64,000 bases of DNA from JABFSS01 sp964449445. GTDB taxonomy: Bacteria > Patescibacteriota > Gracilibacteria > Peribacterales > Peribacteraceae. A program made the translations under genes and the position numbers. The notes beneath the pieces were generated by a model. It searched no databases and had not been told where the DNA came from. It saw nothing but the letters and a program-made list of their open reading frames with translations. This document shows positions 56,578 through 64,000 of this stretch, one piece after another; the first letter of the stretch is position 1; each line of letters opens with the position of its first letter. The stretch covers positions 8,451 to 72,450 of the forward strand of contig CAYUZT010000009.1 in NCBI GenBank assembly GCA_964449445.1. Reading direction: 5' to 3'.

Positions 56578-58875
56578 TTAGAGCGCGCGGAGGTTCCACC
56601 CGATATTGAGTTTGGTGAGGACGACGGATCGCTTCCCCAGGTAGAAGGAGCAGGTCGTGGGATCGCTCTTGAACCGGTAGATGGCCGCTGTCGTCTTGTT
56701 GCCGTTCTTGAACACCGTTCCCGCGCAGCTGCCGGTGGGGCCGATCGGTTCCCCCAGCACCTTGAATGCCTTCTGCCAGTATTCCACGTACGTGCGGCTG
56801 TAGGCGGGATCAATGGGGGCAGTGAGAGAGACAGTTTTGGTGGGATAGAAGAGTGTCTGCACCATCGTGAGGCCGCTCTTCCAGATGGTGTTTGCTGCGG
56901 TCTCGGCAGTGGGCGCGATGATGCGATCGACGATCGCGCGGTCGATGATGGGAAGGAGAGCGGTCGTCACGGGGAAGAACTGGATACCTCGGATGGCGGC
57001 GTCGGCAGGATCGAACCATGTGGCGTAATCGGCTTTGCCCCCCCAGAGGATGGAAATCATCGGATAGGGGAATTCCTGCGGGAATGCCTCGGACTGCGGC
57101 ACTGCATTGAGCCAGTACACGCGATCGGCCTGGGCTTCCTGCGCGTACAGCCACGTGCCCAGATTCTCGAGGTTTTTGGCCCCGGTCGTGCGGCCCCAGA
57201 GCGCGATGGCATGCCATGCCTGCAGCGCTTCCGAGACCGATTCCTGATTGTTGCTGTCGCCGAAGAGCGTCAACCCGGCCGCCCAGCTGTGGCCGCTGTA
57301 GGGATCGAACACGCGCAGGTACGGGAACGACGGATCGCTACGGTCCCCGGACGCGATGTCCCGCATCAGGAGCCGGATACAGTCGCCATAGTGCACAGCA
57401 AACGACGGATCGTACCGCGCGACGATGGCGGCGGCGCGGATGATATAGCCGTAGTGGAAGTGGTGATCGTTGTAGTGCTCGCTGCCGAACGCGGGAGGCA
57501 GCGCGATGATGCCGCCAGCCTGGGGGTCGTAGGCAAACGAGAGGACCGACCCGCCCTTTGTCGCGGTGCAGGTCTCGACCAGCGACGTACGCGCCTGCGA
57601 TACCGCCTGTTTCCACAGCTCCCCTTCCCGCAACGCGTCGGCGAGTTCGGCGAGCTGTGCTGTCCGCTGGAGCGACTTTGCGGCGGAGTAGACGTCTCCC
57701 GCGGGAGGAATGTTCTCCGCGATTTCCTTGCGGAGGAGCTCATGGAGCGATTTGTCCGCGGAGACGGCGGTGAGCGGCGGGAGAGACGGAAGAATGGAAG
57801 GACGCGGGACGACAGTACGGAACCCGAGGCCGGAGTAGAGGCGTAGGGGGCCGCGGAGCGTCATAAAGGTACCAATGAGCTTGCCGGGATTGCCCTGAAT
57901 GAAGGGTGCGGGCTCATTTTTATCTTTCTCGTACGAGAGCGAGACGTGGTGATGCGGCAAAATCCCCATGATAGTCGGCTGGGGGAACCGGAAAGTGGTG
58001 AATACGTCCGAGGCGGTGACGGAAAATGTCGCCTGCGTTCCTGTGTACGGTCGCATTGCGGCTGCCAGGTACTGGAGCGGATCGCTCTGCGGAGGTATCG
58101 CGACAACGGTCAAGAGTGCATTTTTCTTCTCGAAGCGGACATCGACCGTGGATCCTTTGACGGCGAAGGCATTACGCAGCGGCGACACGAGCATGTACGT
58201 GACGTCTCCCGCGCGGACGAGCAGTGCGGAACCGCATTCCGTCCGACAGTCGACGGACGACGTGACGCCGGAGGCGGGAAGTGCGACGGTGAGGGTCCCG
58301 ACTGTAGGTCTGATGAAGACGAACGGACTTCCCTGGATGAGCGTCGCATCAAAGAGCGGACCGGCAATGCCTTTCATGCGGAACGTCACGTCCCAATCCC
58401 CTGCGGTCAGCATGGATGCCCCCGTCGCTTTGGTCGTGGAGAAGACGCGGATGGGCTCGCTATCGACGGAGAAAATTGTTTTGTTGTCCACCCGTCTGCC
58501 CAGGACCGTGAGGGTGAGACCGTCGGGAGAAAAGATTCCTTTGTACGGCAACGGGAAGAGCGGCGCGGGCCACGGGTTGAGCGTGCCACTGGTCCACCAG
58601 GTGTTGGTCCGAAGCGGTTTGGGCGTTCCCGGGGGAATAGTGCCCACCCCCAGGTTTGCCGGCAGCTTCGCGAGAACGGTCTTATCGGCAATCACTGGAA
58701 CCGTCGGCGGACGGATGGGATCCGACGTGAGCGTGCCGACGACAGGCGTCGTGAACGTGCGCCCCGGCGGAAGCGCAATGGGTGAGGCTGTGGTGGTGGT
58801 TGCCACTGCCGCGATCCCGCAGATGATGACCAGAGCGAGGAACAGGAGGCCAATGCGGAGGAGGCGTTTGAGCAT
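56578..58875 (-). CDS. Glycoside hydrolase family 81 endo-beta-1,3-glucanase
   Basis: A 765-aa exported enzyme with an N-terminal membrane anchor or signal (LLRIGLLFLALVIICGIAAVA). The first half is the beta-rich domain of GH81 (NTWWTSGTLNPWPAPLFPLP). The catalytic part has EHYNDHHFHYGYIIRAAA, DPYSGHSWAAGLTLFGDSNN and QESVSEALQAWHAIALWG, whose acidic residues are the family's catalytic set. GH81 enzymes cut beta-1,3-glucan. Its start overlaps the stop of the HlyD-like gene (TAATG), so synthesis and hydrolysis of one polymer may be coupled. Confidence 0.88.
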   Translation of the reverse strand: MLKRLLRIGLLFLALVIICGIAAVATTTTASPIALPPGRTFTTPVVGTLTSDPIRPPTVPVIADKTVLAKLPANLGVGTIPPGTPKPLRTNTWWTSGTLNPWPAPLFPLPYKGIFSPDGLTLTVLGRRVDNKTIFSVDSEPIRVFSTTKATGASMLTAGDWDVTFRMKGIAGPLFDATLIQGSPFVFIRPTVGTLTVALPASGVTSSVDCRTECGSALLVRAGDVTYMLVSPLRNAFAVKGSTVDVRFEKKNALLTVVAIPPQSDPLQYLAAAMRPYTGTQATFSVTASDVFTTFRFPQPTIMGILPHHHVSLSYEKDKNEPAPFIQGNPGKLIGTFMTLRGPLRLYSGLGFRTVVPRPSILPSLPPLTAVSADKSLHELLRKEIAENIPPAGDVYSAAKSLQRTAQLAELADALREGELWKQAVSQARTSLVETCTATKGGSVLSFAYDPQAGGIIALPPAFGSEHYNDHHFHYGYIIRAAAIVARYDPSFAVHYGDCIRLLMRDIASGDRSDPSFPYLRVFDPYSGHSWAAGLTLFGDSNNQESVSEALQAWHAIALWGRTTGAKNLENLGTWLYAQEAQADRVYWLNAVPQSEAFPQEFPYPMISILWGGKADYATWFDPADAAIRGIQFFPVTTALLPIIDRAIVDRIIAPTAETAANTIWKSGLTMVQTLFYPTKTVSLTAPIDPAYSRTYVEYWQKAFKVLGEPIGPTGSCAGTVFKNGNKTTAAIYRFKSDPTTCSFYLGKRSVVLTKLNIGWNLRAL

Positions 58876-59588
58876 TATTCGTCCAAGGCATTGGAATTGG
58901 GGAAGAGCGTGCGGAAGAGCGCGATCACGATGTTATCATCCGCACTTCGCTCCTGCTCCACCCACGCTTCGACCGGGAGCCCGAGCGGCAGGCTTTCGAT
59001 GCCATCGGGATACCGGAAGATTTTCAGCCGCACGGTGAGCATTTCGGCCTTCGCATCATAGCGGGGTTCGACGGCGCTAATCATCGCGTCCACGGGCGCG
59101 CCGTTGAACAGGAAGTTCGCGCGCACTTTGGCGGACATCCGGGTCTGGATGCGGGGGACGTCTTTGGGTTGCACGGGGATTGTGGCGCGCACGTAGAGCG
59201 CGTCGGACGAGTTATCGATAATCGTCCCAAGCTTCTGCGCGCTCTGCACGAAGAGACCGTTCTTCACCAGGATATCGGTGATGATGCCGGGTCCGAGCGC
59301 GAGAATGGGCAGGTCCTGCTCGTGCATCTCCTGCGTCACGGGATCGGTGACCATGCGCGTGACGACGAAGAGCGTCTGATCGGTCATCACCTGTTCGTGT
59401 TCTTTCACAGGAATGCTCTTGATCATGCCCTGCATCGGGGTGCGGACCTCGGTCGCCTCGCCCATCATCACGGCTTCGGTTGCGGTAAACACCCGCGGCG
59501 CAATGAACATACGCGCGATCACCCACCCCTGGATGACCAGGAAGGCGATCACGACGGTGCCGAAGGTGAAGAAGGATGAGACTTTCAT
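58875..59588 (-). CDS. HlyD-like membrane fusion protein
   Basis: A 237-aa protein with an N-terminal membrane helix (FFTFGTVVIAFLVIQGWVIA) and a barrel-sandwich hybrid: EVRTPMQGMIKSIPVKEHEQV then GIITDILVKNGLFVQSAQKL, the two half-motifs of lipoyl/HlyD folds. A beta-barrel-like end follows. Such adaptors link inner-membrane synthases or exporters to the envelope. It overlaps the GT2 stop by 4 bases and the GH81 start by 1, in the middle of a coupled operon. Confidence 0.75.
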   Translation of the reverse strand: MKVSSFFTFGTVVIAFLVIQGWVIARMFIAPRVFTATEAVMMGEATEVRTPMQGMIKSIPVKEHEQVMTDQTLFVVTRMVTDPVTQEMHEQDLPILALGPGIITDILVKNGLFVQSAQKLGTIIDNSSDALYVRATIPVQPKDVPRIQTRMSAKVRANFLFNGAPVDAMISAVEPRYDAKAEMLTVRLKIFRYPDGIESLPLGLPVEAWVEQERSADDNIVIALFRTLFPNSNALDE

Positions 59589-61126
59589 TGTGCGACGGGA
59601 GCCGAGAGCATAGCGGTATTGGCGGACGATGTTGCCATAGCGCGATCACGAGAAGGAATCGCGCGCCGGCAGAGTTCAAAGAGGAGGGCGCTGTTCCAGA
59701 GTAACCACACCGAGAGCAGCAACCCGACCGAGGCACTGCGCTCGGTGAGCATCAGCACCGGGATGGCGCCGACGGAGAGGAAGAGCAGGAGCAAGTGCAA
59801 CATGACGGACTTCACGTAATCGATGTTGCTGCGGACGACGCCCGAGGCGCTCCAGCGGATGTGGATGCCGGTGAGCACGCCCAAACATGCGCCCATGTGC
59901 GCGGGGAACGCGCCCACGGCCATCACATAGGTACGCCAGCGCGGCCAGCGGCCGAGCAGATGCGCGCCCGTGAGGAACATCAGGAACAAGTACGGCAAAA
60001 AGTGGGCGGCCCAGTAGAGTCCTCCATCGGGGATGGAGAGGGGCTTCCAGCCGAAGTAGACGTAGAGGAGGGGTAGGAGGAAGAAGATGAACACCGAAAA
60101 GCCGCTCAGGAAGAACATCGCGGTGTGCAGGTACTGGAGTTTTTGATCGAGTGTGAGGGAGCGGCTGAACAGAGGATTTTTCTTGAAGAGCAATTCATAA
60201 CCTCCCGTCGCCCAACGGTACTGCTGGCGCAGGAAGCTCTCCACCGTCTCCGGCGCCTGGCCCGTGGCGAGAACTGTAGAAAGATACTTCGAATTCCATC
60301 CTGCTTCATGAAGCAGGTACGACGTCCAGATGTCCTCGGTATGGGACTTGTCGTATATGCCGCCGACTTCAAAGACGGCATCCGCGCGGAAGAGCACGTT
60401 CGTCCCCACGCAGAAGGCGGCATTGAAATGGTTCTTGGCTGTCTGGAGATGCCGGTAGAAGAGCTCTTGTGTTTCGGCCATCCCTCCGGCAACGAATCCG
60501 CGACGGTTTACGAGGTACTGCGGCGTCTGGACGAAGGCCATCTTTTTATCGGCGAGCATCCACGGCAGCGTCTCGTGCAAAAATTCGGGATGGGCGACGT
60601 GATCGCTGTCGAAGATCGCGAAGTAATCGCAGGGCACGCGCTCGAGTGCATGGTTGATGTTCCCCGCTTTCCATCCCTTGCGATCCGCTCTGCGCAGGTA
60701 GTGCACCCCCAGCTCGCTCGCGAGTGCTTTCACGGCATCGGATTTCCCGTCATCCAGCACCCACGTTCCGTGTGGGAAGCGGATGTCGCGTGCCGCCCGC
60801 AGCGTCTCGGCAATCACCTCAATGGGCTCTCCGGAGACCGGCACAAACACCGCAACCGTCCCCGCGAGTTTTGGATTTCGTATGAGTACGTTCTTCACCG
60901 CGATCACTTCGTAGGGAGTCTTGTCGGGTTTCCCCACAATGATGCTCAGCCAAAAACCCAGCAGCTGGATCATGCCGATGACCTCGGCCGTCACCAGGAG
61001 CCCGTACGCAACAGGCTGGCCGATGTTCTCGGGATTCAGGAGCAGGAACAAATACCACACGAGACTCAGAACCGCGAGACCGAGGATGACAGGTGTGGCC
61101 GCTTGGCGATTGGAGAGGTTTTCCAT
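59585..61126 (-). CDS. Processive family-2 glycosyltransferase (cellulose/curdlan-synthase-like)
   Basis: A 513-aa membrane glycosyltransferase. Two N-terminal helices, the GT2 domain and at least five C-terminal helices are seen. The processive set is present: WVLDDGKSD (first Asp), FAIFDSDH (D-x-D), SHTEDIWTSY (TED) and QQYRWATGG (QxxRW). It lacks a PilZ domain. With HlyD-like and GH81 genes directly downstream in one overlapping run, a beta-1,3-glucan (curdlan-type) product is the best guess. A beta-1,4 product cannot be excluded. Confidence 0.85.
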   Translation of the reverse strand: MENLSNRQAATPVILGLAVLSLVWYLFLLLNPENIGQPVAYGLLVTAEVIGMIQLLGFWLSIIVGKPDKTPYEVIAVKNVLIRNPKLAGTVAVFVPVSGEPIEVIAETLRAARDIRFPHGTWVLDDGKSDAVKALASELGVHYLRRADRKGWKAGNINHALERVPCDYFAIFDSDHVAHPEFLHETLPWMLADKKMAFVQTPQYLVNRRGFVAGGMAETQELFYRHLQTAKNHFNAAFCVGTNVLFRADAVFEVGGIYDKSHTEDIWTSYLLHEAGWNSKYLSTVLATGQAPETVESFLRQQYRWATGGYELLFKKNPLFSRSLTLDQKLQYLHTAMFFLSGFSVFIFFLLPLLYVYFGWKPLSIPDGGLYWAAHFLPYLFLMFLTGAHLLGRWPRWRTYVMAVGAFPAHMGACLGVLTGIHIRWSASGVVRSNIDYVKSVMLHLLLLFLSVGAIPVLMLTERSASVGLLLSVWLLWNSALLFELCRRAIPSRDRAMATSSANTAMLSAPVAQ

Positions 61127-61292
61127 GTGTTCCTAACCGATTTAGCAGGATGTGCACCTTAGAAGGATTGTTACAAAATTGCAAGTCTTCGCGCGGACAT
61201 TTTTGCCTATCCCTTTGCGAAAAAGTGCCGCCCAAGGAGTCATTTGCTTAGACACCGTTCTTTCCCATTTCTTACCGGGATTTTGGCGGTCA

Positions 61293-62111
61293 TTATGAAA
61301 AGAGGCCTTTGATCTTGTTCCGTAAGATCTCCGCCTGCTTCGCATTCCTCCACACCGTGACTTTGTACTTCCCGCGCATCGTGAACATATCGAGGAACAG
61401 ATCGTGATCGAATGCTTCCATGCTTTTCACTCTCTCAAAGAAGAAATCGAAGTGGCGGCTGATCTTCTCCGGTAATACGCACTCGATGATGTACTCGCCA
61501 TACACGTTCAAGCAGTACCCGCTGTGCGGGAAAGGTGCAGATTCCACGGTGAGTGCGGGGAACACTTCGCGCACGCGCGCCGCACCTGCTTCGTCCAGAA
61601 ACGTTTTACTGCCGAAGACCCAGTGGCAATCGATACCGCTCTGTTGAAGTTTTTTGTAGAAGGTCATTTCCTCCGCATTGCGCCCCAACTGCCACCACGC
61701 GTGAGAGTAATACTTATAGAGCTCCTTCTCCTGCGTCACGCGATAGAGCGAGACGAGCGCATGATTCCAAATGGCTTCGACGTCCAAAAACGAGTGTGCG
61801 GGGAACACGCGCTTCTCGCCGGGCTTGAGCGGGAAGTCCGTATCGTGTTGCAGAACGCGCTTGGCGCGCTCCGCGATGAATTCCAGATACGAAATCCACA
61901 TTAAATTGACCGAGAGTTTGCCGCGGACGCGGATGAGGACCTGCATATCGACCATCCGGGTGACAACGCGATACAAGTGCGAGAGGGAGAGATCTATTTT
62001 CTTGTGCTCGCGCAGATGCTCGTGGAGCTCGTTGATGGTGATATGCGGATACACGGCTACGGCCTCAACGACGGCACTGTAGATCGGGTGAATGGGATCG
62101 ATCGTGAACAT
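61293..62111 (-). CDS. Winged-helix regulator-like protein
   Basis: A 272-aa protein. The first 75 residues (DPIHPIYSAVVEAVAVYPHI, then TINELHEHLREHKKIDLSLSHLYRVVTRM and a wing) look like a winged helix-turn-helix. The rest is a mixed alpha/beta domain with no match I know. The start at 62111 is favoured because TTGCAA-16-TATATT ends 7 nt upstream. It lies 167 bases upstream of the glucan operon on the same strand and may regulate it (inference). Confidence 0.6.
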   Translation of the reverse strand: MFTIDPIHPIYSAVVEAVAVYPHITINELHEHLREHKKIDLSLSHLYRVVTRMVDMQVLIRVRGKLSVNLMWISYLEFIAERAKRVLQHDTDFPLKPGEKRVFPAHSFLDVEAIWNHALVSLYRVTQEKELYKYYSHAWWQLGRNAEEMTFYKKLQQSGIDCHWVFGSKTFLDEAGAARVREVFPALTVESAPFPHSGYCLNVYGEYIIECVLPEKISRHFDFFFERVKSMEAFDHDLFLDMFTMRGKYKVTVWRNAKQAEILRNKIKGLFS

Positions 62112-62118
62112 GATTCTC

Positions 62119-62146
62119 AATATACGCGAATTCTCCTATTTTGCAA
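62119..62146 (-). promoter_or_regulatory. Sigma70-type promoter, leaderless
   Basis: Minus strand TTGCAA (62141-62146), 16-base spacer, TATATT (62119-62124), gagaatc, then ATG at 62111. Confidence 0.7.
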
Positions 62147-62233
62147 AAGTAAATCTAAAACGTCTCCAATAATTGATTTACGAATGAATACGCATACTAT
62201 CACATCGTCATTTACTTTTTTCCCCCAAATTAT

Positions 62234-62800
62234 ATGACAACTTCCCGTTTTATCTCCTTCCTCACTGCGCTCAGTTTCTCGCTCTCCGCAGTACCAGCAC
62301 TCGCCATGGACGGCGCAATGCACATGACGAAGAAAGGCGTCATGGTCGGCGGCTCCTTGATGGTGCAAAACCTCGACATCGTCGATAACGCTGTCAAAGC
62401 CAAGAATGTCACGACGGTCGTCGCTGCGGTTAAAGCTGCAGGACTCGTGGAGACGCTCAAGAGTGCAGGCCCATTCACGGTCTTCGCTCCGGTCAACAGC
62501 GCCTTCGATCGTCTGCCGAAGGGTACAGTGCAAACTCTCCTGAAGCCGGAGAACAAAGAAAAACTGACATCCATTCTCACATACCATGTGGTCCCCGGTC
62601 GGTACACGGCGAAGGACCTCAAGAATGGCCTGACCCTTACGACCGTGCAGGGTGATACCCTCAAGGTGAAGAGGCTTGGTATGAACATCTGGATCAACAA
62701 TGCTCGCGTCTCGATTCGCGATGTGATCTCCAGCAACGGTGTGACACATGTGATCAATACCGTCCTTCTTCCCCCGATGAAAGTCGAAGCAGCAATGTAA
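62234..62800 (+). CDS. Secreted fasciclin (FAS1) domain protein
   Basis: A 188-aa protein. The signal peptide (SRFISFLTALSFSLSAVPALA) is followed by a single FAS1 domain with the H1 block TVFAPVNSAFDRLPKGTV and H2 block LTYHVVPGRYTA, ending VTHVINTVLLPP. FAS1 proteins mediate adhesion. A possible -35/-10 (TTGATT, TACTAT) lies about 30 nt upstream of the ATG. Confidence 0.93.
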   Translation: MTTSRFISFLTALSFSLSAVPALAMDGAMHMTKKGVMVGGSLMVQNLDIVDNAVKAKNVTTVVAAVKAAGLVETLKSAGPFTVFAPVNSAFDRLPKGTVQTLLKPENKEKLTSILTYHVVPGRYTAKDLKNGLTLTTVQGDTLKVKRLGMNIWINNARVSIRDVISSNGVTHVINTVLLPPMKVEAAM

Positions 62801-62864
62801 TCTACCGTCATGGGGCGTAATATTCGTCATCGATACCGTTCTGCTCCCCTAATTCCCCACATGA

Positions 62865-62893
62865 GAGGGGCGGACAACCTGCCCCTCTTTTTT
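62865..62893 (+). terminator. Rho-independent terminator
   Basis: Stem gaggggc/gcccctc with a 9-base loop, followed by six T. It ends the fasciclin transcript just before msrB. Confidence 0.85.
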
Positions 62894-62903
62894 CTTTCTC
62901 ACT

Positions 62904-63494
62904 ATGCGTTCCCTCACTCTCCTGAGTCTCTGCTCCGCTCTCCTCATCAGCGGCTGTCAGATGACTCCCCCGTCGCAAGACCTCTCTGATCAAGGAACCT
63001 CTTCCAGTACAGCCTCTCCAGCAGCGGCCATGGAACGGATTGCTCCGTCTTCAGCGTCCTCAAAAAAGAGTGCGTCATCGCGCGAGTCCCCCGCCCCCTC
63101 GTCGTCCTCCGCAGCTGCGCGCGTGTGGAATACCGATCTCACTGCCGATCAAATCGCCGTGCTGCGCGATGGCGGGACTGAGACTCCATTCACGAGCCCC
63201 CTTGTGGATGAGCATCGCACAGGCACGTACGTCTCCGCCGATTGTGGCGAGCCGGTCTTCCGCTCCGAACAAAAGTACGATTCCGGCACCGGCTGGCCCA
63301 GCTTCTGGGCTCCCATTTCTCCGGATGCTGTCATTGAGCATGAAGACACCACAGCAGGCATGGTACGCACCGAGATCCGCAGCAAATGCGGCGGCCACTT
63401 AGGGCACGTGTTTACCGATGGGCCGCAGCCAACAGGACTTCGCTACTGCATGAACGGCCTCGCACTCAAATTCATCCCCGATCCGGGACAGTAA
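62904..63494 (+). CDS. msrB: Lipoprotein methionine-R-sulfoxide reductase MsrB
   Basis: A 196-aa protein. The lipobox LLISGC (Cys18) marks it as a lipoprotein, followed by a Ser/Ala/Pro-rich linker to about residue 70. The MsrB domain has KYDSGTGWPSFW, GGHLGHVFTDGP and the catalytic Cys in RYCMNGLAL. The zinc-binding C-x2-C pairs are reduced to single cysteines (SADCGEPVF, RSKCGGHL), so zinc is probably absent. It would repair surface proteins, complementing the cytosolic MsrA at 788. Confidence 0.92.
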   Translation: MRSLTLLSLCSALLISGCQMTPPSQDLSDQGTSSSTASPAAAMERIAPSSASSKKSASSRESPAPSSSSAAARVWNTDLTADQIAVLRDGGTETPFTSPLVDEHRTGTYVSADCGEPVFRSEQKYDSGTGWPSFWAPISPDAVIEHEDTTAGMVRTEIRSKCGGHLGHVFTDGPQPTGLRYCMNGLALKFIPDPGQ

Positions 63495-63507
63495 GTCTTT
63501 CACATGA

Positions 63508-63933
63508 TCACTTCTGTTTCTCGATAGTATCGTACATTTTCTCCATCACCGGCTGCATAAGGTCCATTCCCGCGAACAGGAGAACAACTATATCCTTCCT
63601 TTCCTTATCCAACTGAACTGTGGCACTCGTGTGAAAAACACCGACGATCTTGCCGGTGGTAGGATCTAACACCGGAGAACCGGACATGCCACCGAAAAGT
63701 CTGCCGTGAGGATCAAATTTCCCTGTAGCGTTGGGGAGTGCCTTGGCAATGTCCTCGGGTTCGAGCACTACGCACCAGTGATGAGTAAAAAAACGTGGTT
63801 CTGCCTGTACTGTCGGCGCGAGAAACGGAGGCCAGAGTTTTCTTTCAATTTGCTCAACGGGATACGCCGCTCCCTGTATTTCCAACAGATGCTGTCCTGT
63901 GCCATACAGACGAACCTGTCTGCCAGTTTTCAT
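63508..63933 (-). CDS. Serine-peptidase-like protein, C-terminal half
   Basis: A 141-aa product. GGMSGSPVLDPTTGKIVGVF is the catalytic-Ser loop of trypsin-like peptidases (G-x-S-G-S-P). The His and Asp of the triad are not in this frame. The ATG overlaps the stop of an upstream frame (ATGA) that reads into the window edge, so this may be the second half of a protease split by a frameshift, or a separate coupled gene. Confidence 0.55.
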   Translation of the reverse strand: MKTGRQVRLYGTGQHLLEIQGAAYPVEQIERKLWPPFLAPTVQAEPRFFTHHWCVVLEPEDIAKALPNATGKFDPHGRLFGGMSGSPVLDPTTGKIVGVFHTSATVQLDKERKDIVVLLFAGMDLMQPVMEKMYDTIEKQK

Positions 63934-64000
63934 AGGTCGCGAATCGAGGCGTAGTGGACAAAAATGGGTGGTAAATTCAGCTCATTGAGAGCGTAGGAAC
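63930..64000 (-). CDS. C-terminal end of an upstream gene (cut by the window)
   Basis: The frame entering from the right edge reads NELNLPPIFVHYASIRDL and stops at 63930, overlapping the next ATG by 4 bases. Too short to name. It could be the N-terminal part of the same serine peptidase. Confidence 0.4.
   Translation of the reverse strand, partial: SYALNELNLPPIFVHYASIRDL

Noticed and set aside
1..64000. UGA read as glycine (as in Gracilibacteria)
   Set aside because: Many well-defined genes end at TGA (for example the Rel/SpoT gene and the first alleles of small genes) and conserved Gly positions use GGN.
1..64000. CRISPR array
   Set aside because: Repeats seen are palindromic and dispersed, with no regular spacing or spacers, and no cas genes are present.

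Overview
The window is a 64 kb, gene-dense bacterial segment of moderately high GC that uses the standard bacterial code (UGA acts as a stop throughout). Several traits point to the Candidate Phyla Radiation, and the mix resembles Peregrinibacteria/Peribacteria: two very cysteine-rich proteins of a kind common in those genomes, short palindromic repeats lying in frame inside housekeeping genes (ileS, alaS, ribE, uvrA), an AlaRS without the C-terminal domain, S-layer-homology proteins, and many start codons 6-8 nt after a -10 box with no Shine-Dalgarno (leaderless mRNAs). The phylum assignment is inference; no rRNA or ribosomal protein gene is present to settle it.

Layout. 1-1.9 kb: the start of a restriction-modification enzyme (cut by the window edge), msrA, a charged small protein, a repeat-interrupted tRNA remnant and an intact tRNA-Arg(UCG). 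1.9-9.8 kb: LD-carboxypeptidase, glyA, two Cys-rich paralogues, an antitoxin-like protein, an M20 peptidase and a 22-residue lysine-rich peptide. 9.9-13.9 kb: riboflavin genes ribBA, ribH and ribE with an SLH protein between them. 14-23.4 kb: uvrA, a thioredoxin-like protein, a NUDIX hydrolase, a diverged asparaginase homologue, a Rel/SpoT protein with a degenerate synthetase domain translationally coupled to a genuine asparaginase, and an unknown protein. 23.5-28 kb: a giant isoleucyl-tRNA synthetase (1518 aa) with two complete histidine-phosphatase domains inserted in its catalytic core. 28-40.8 kb: envelope and small membrane proteins, a GT-C type glycosyltransferase, a Phd/Doc toxin-antitoxin pair, a TrhO-type rhodanese, an amidohydrolase fused to an SGNH-like domain, and a GIY-YIG protein. 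40.9-41.4 kb: tmRNA (ssrA). 41.5-46.7 kb: methyltransferase-like protein, histidine kinase, HATPase protein and alaS. 46.7-55.3 kb: a sugar isomerase-like protein, then a five-gene cluster of membrane proteins, a Trm11-like methyltransferase and an HTTM-DCC fusion, followed by a class III aminotransferase. 55.3-62.1 kb: small hydrophilic proteins and a translationally coupled GT2 / HlyD-like / GH81 operon that looks like a beta-1,3-glucan synthesis and processing locus, with a winged-helix protein upstream. 62.2-64 kb: fasciclin protein, lipoprotein MsrB, and a serine-peptidase-like operon end.

Most notable: (1) the IleRS with two inserted phosphatase domains; (2) two genes (the first Cys-rich gene and alaS) followed by a short repeat and then a second, diverged copy of the gene's own 3' end; (3) pervasive in-frame repeat insertions; (4) widespread leaderless promoters; (5) the putative beta-1,3-glucan operon.
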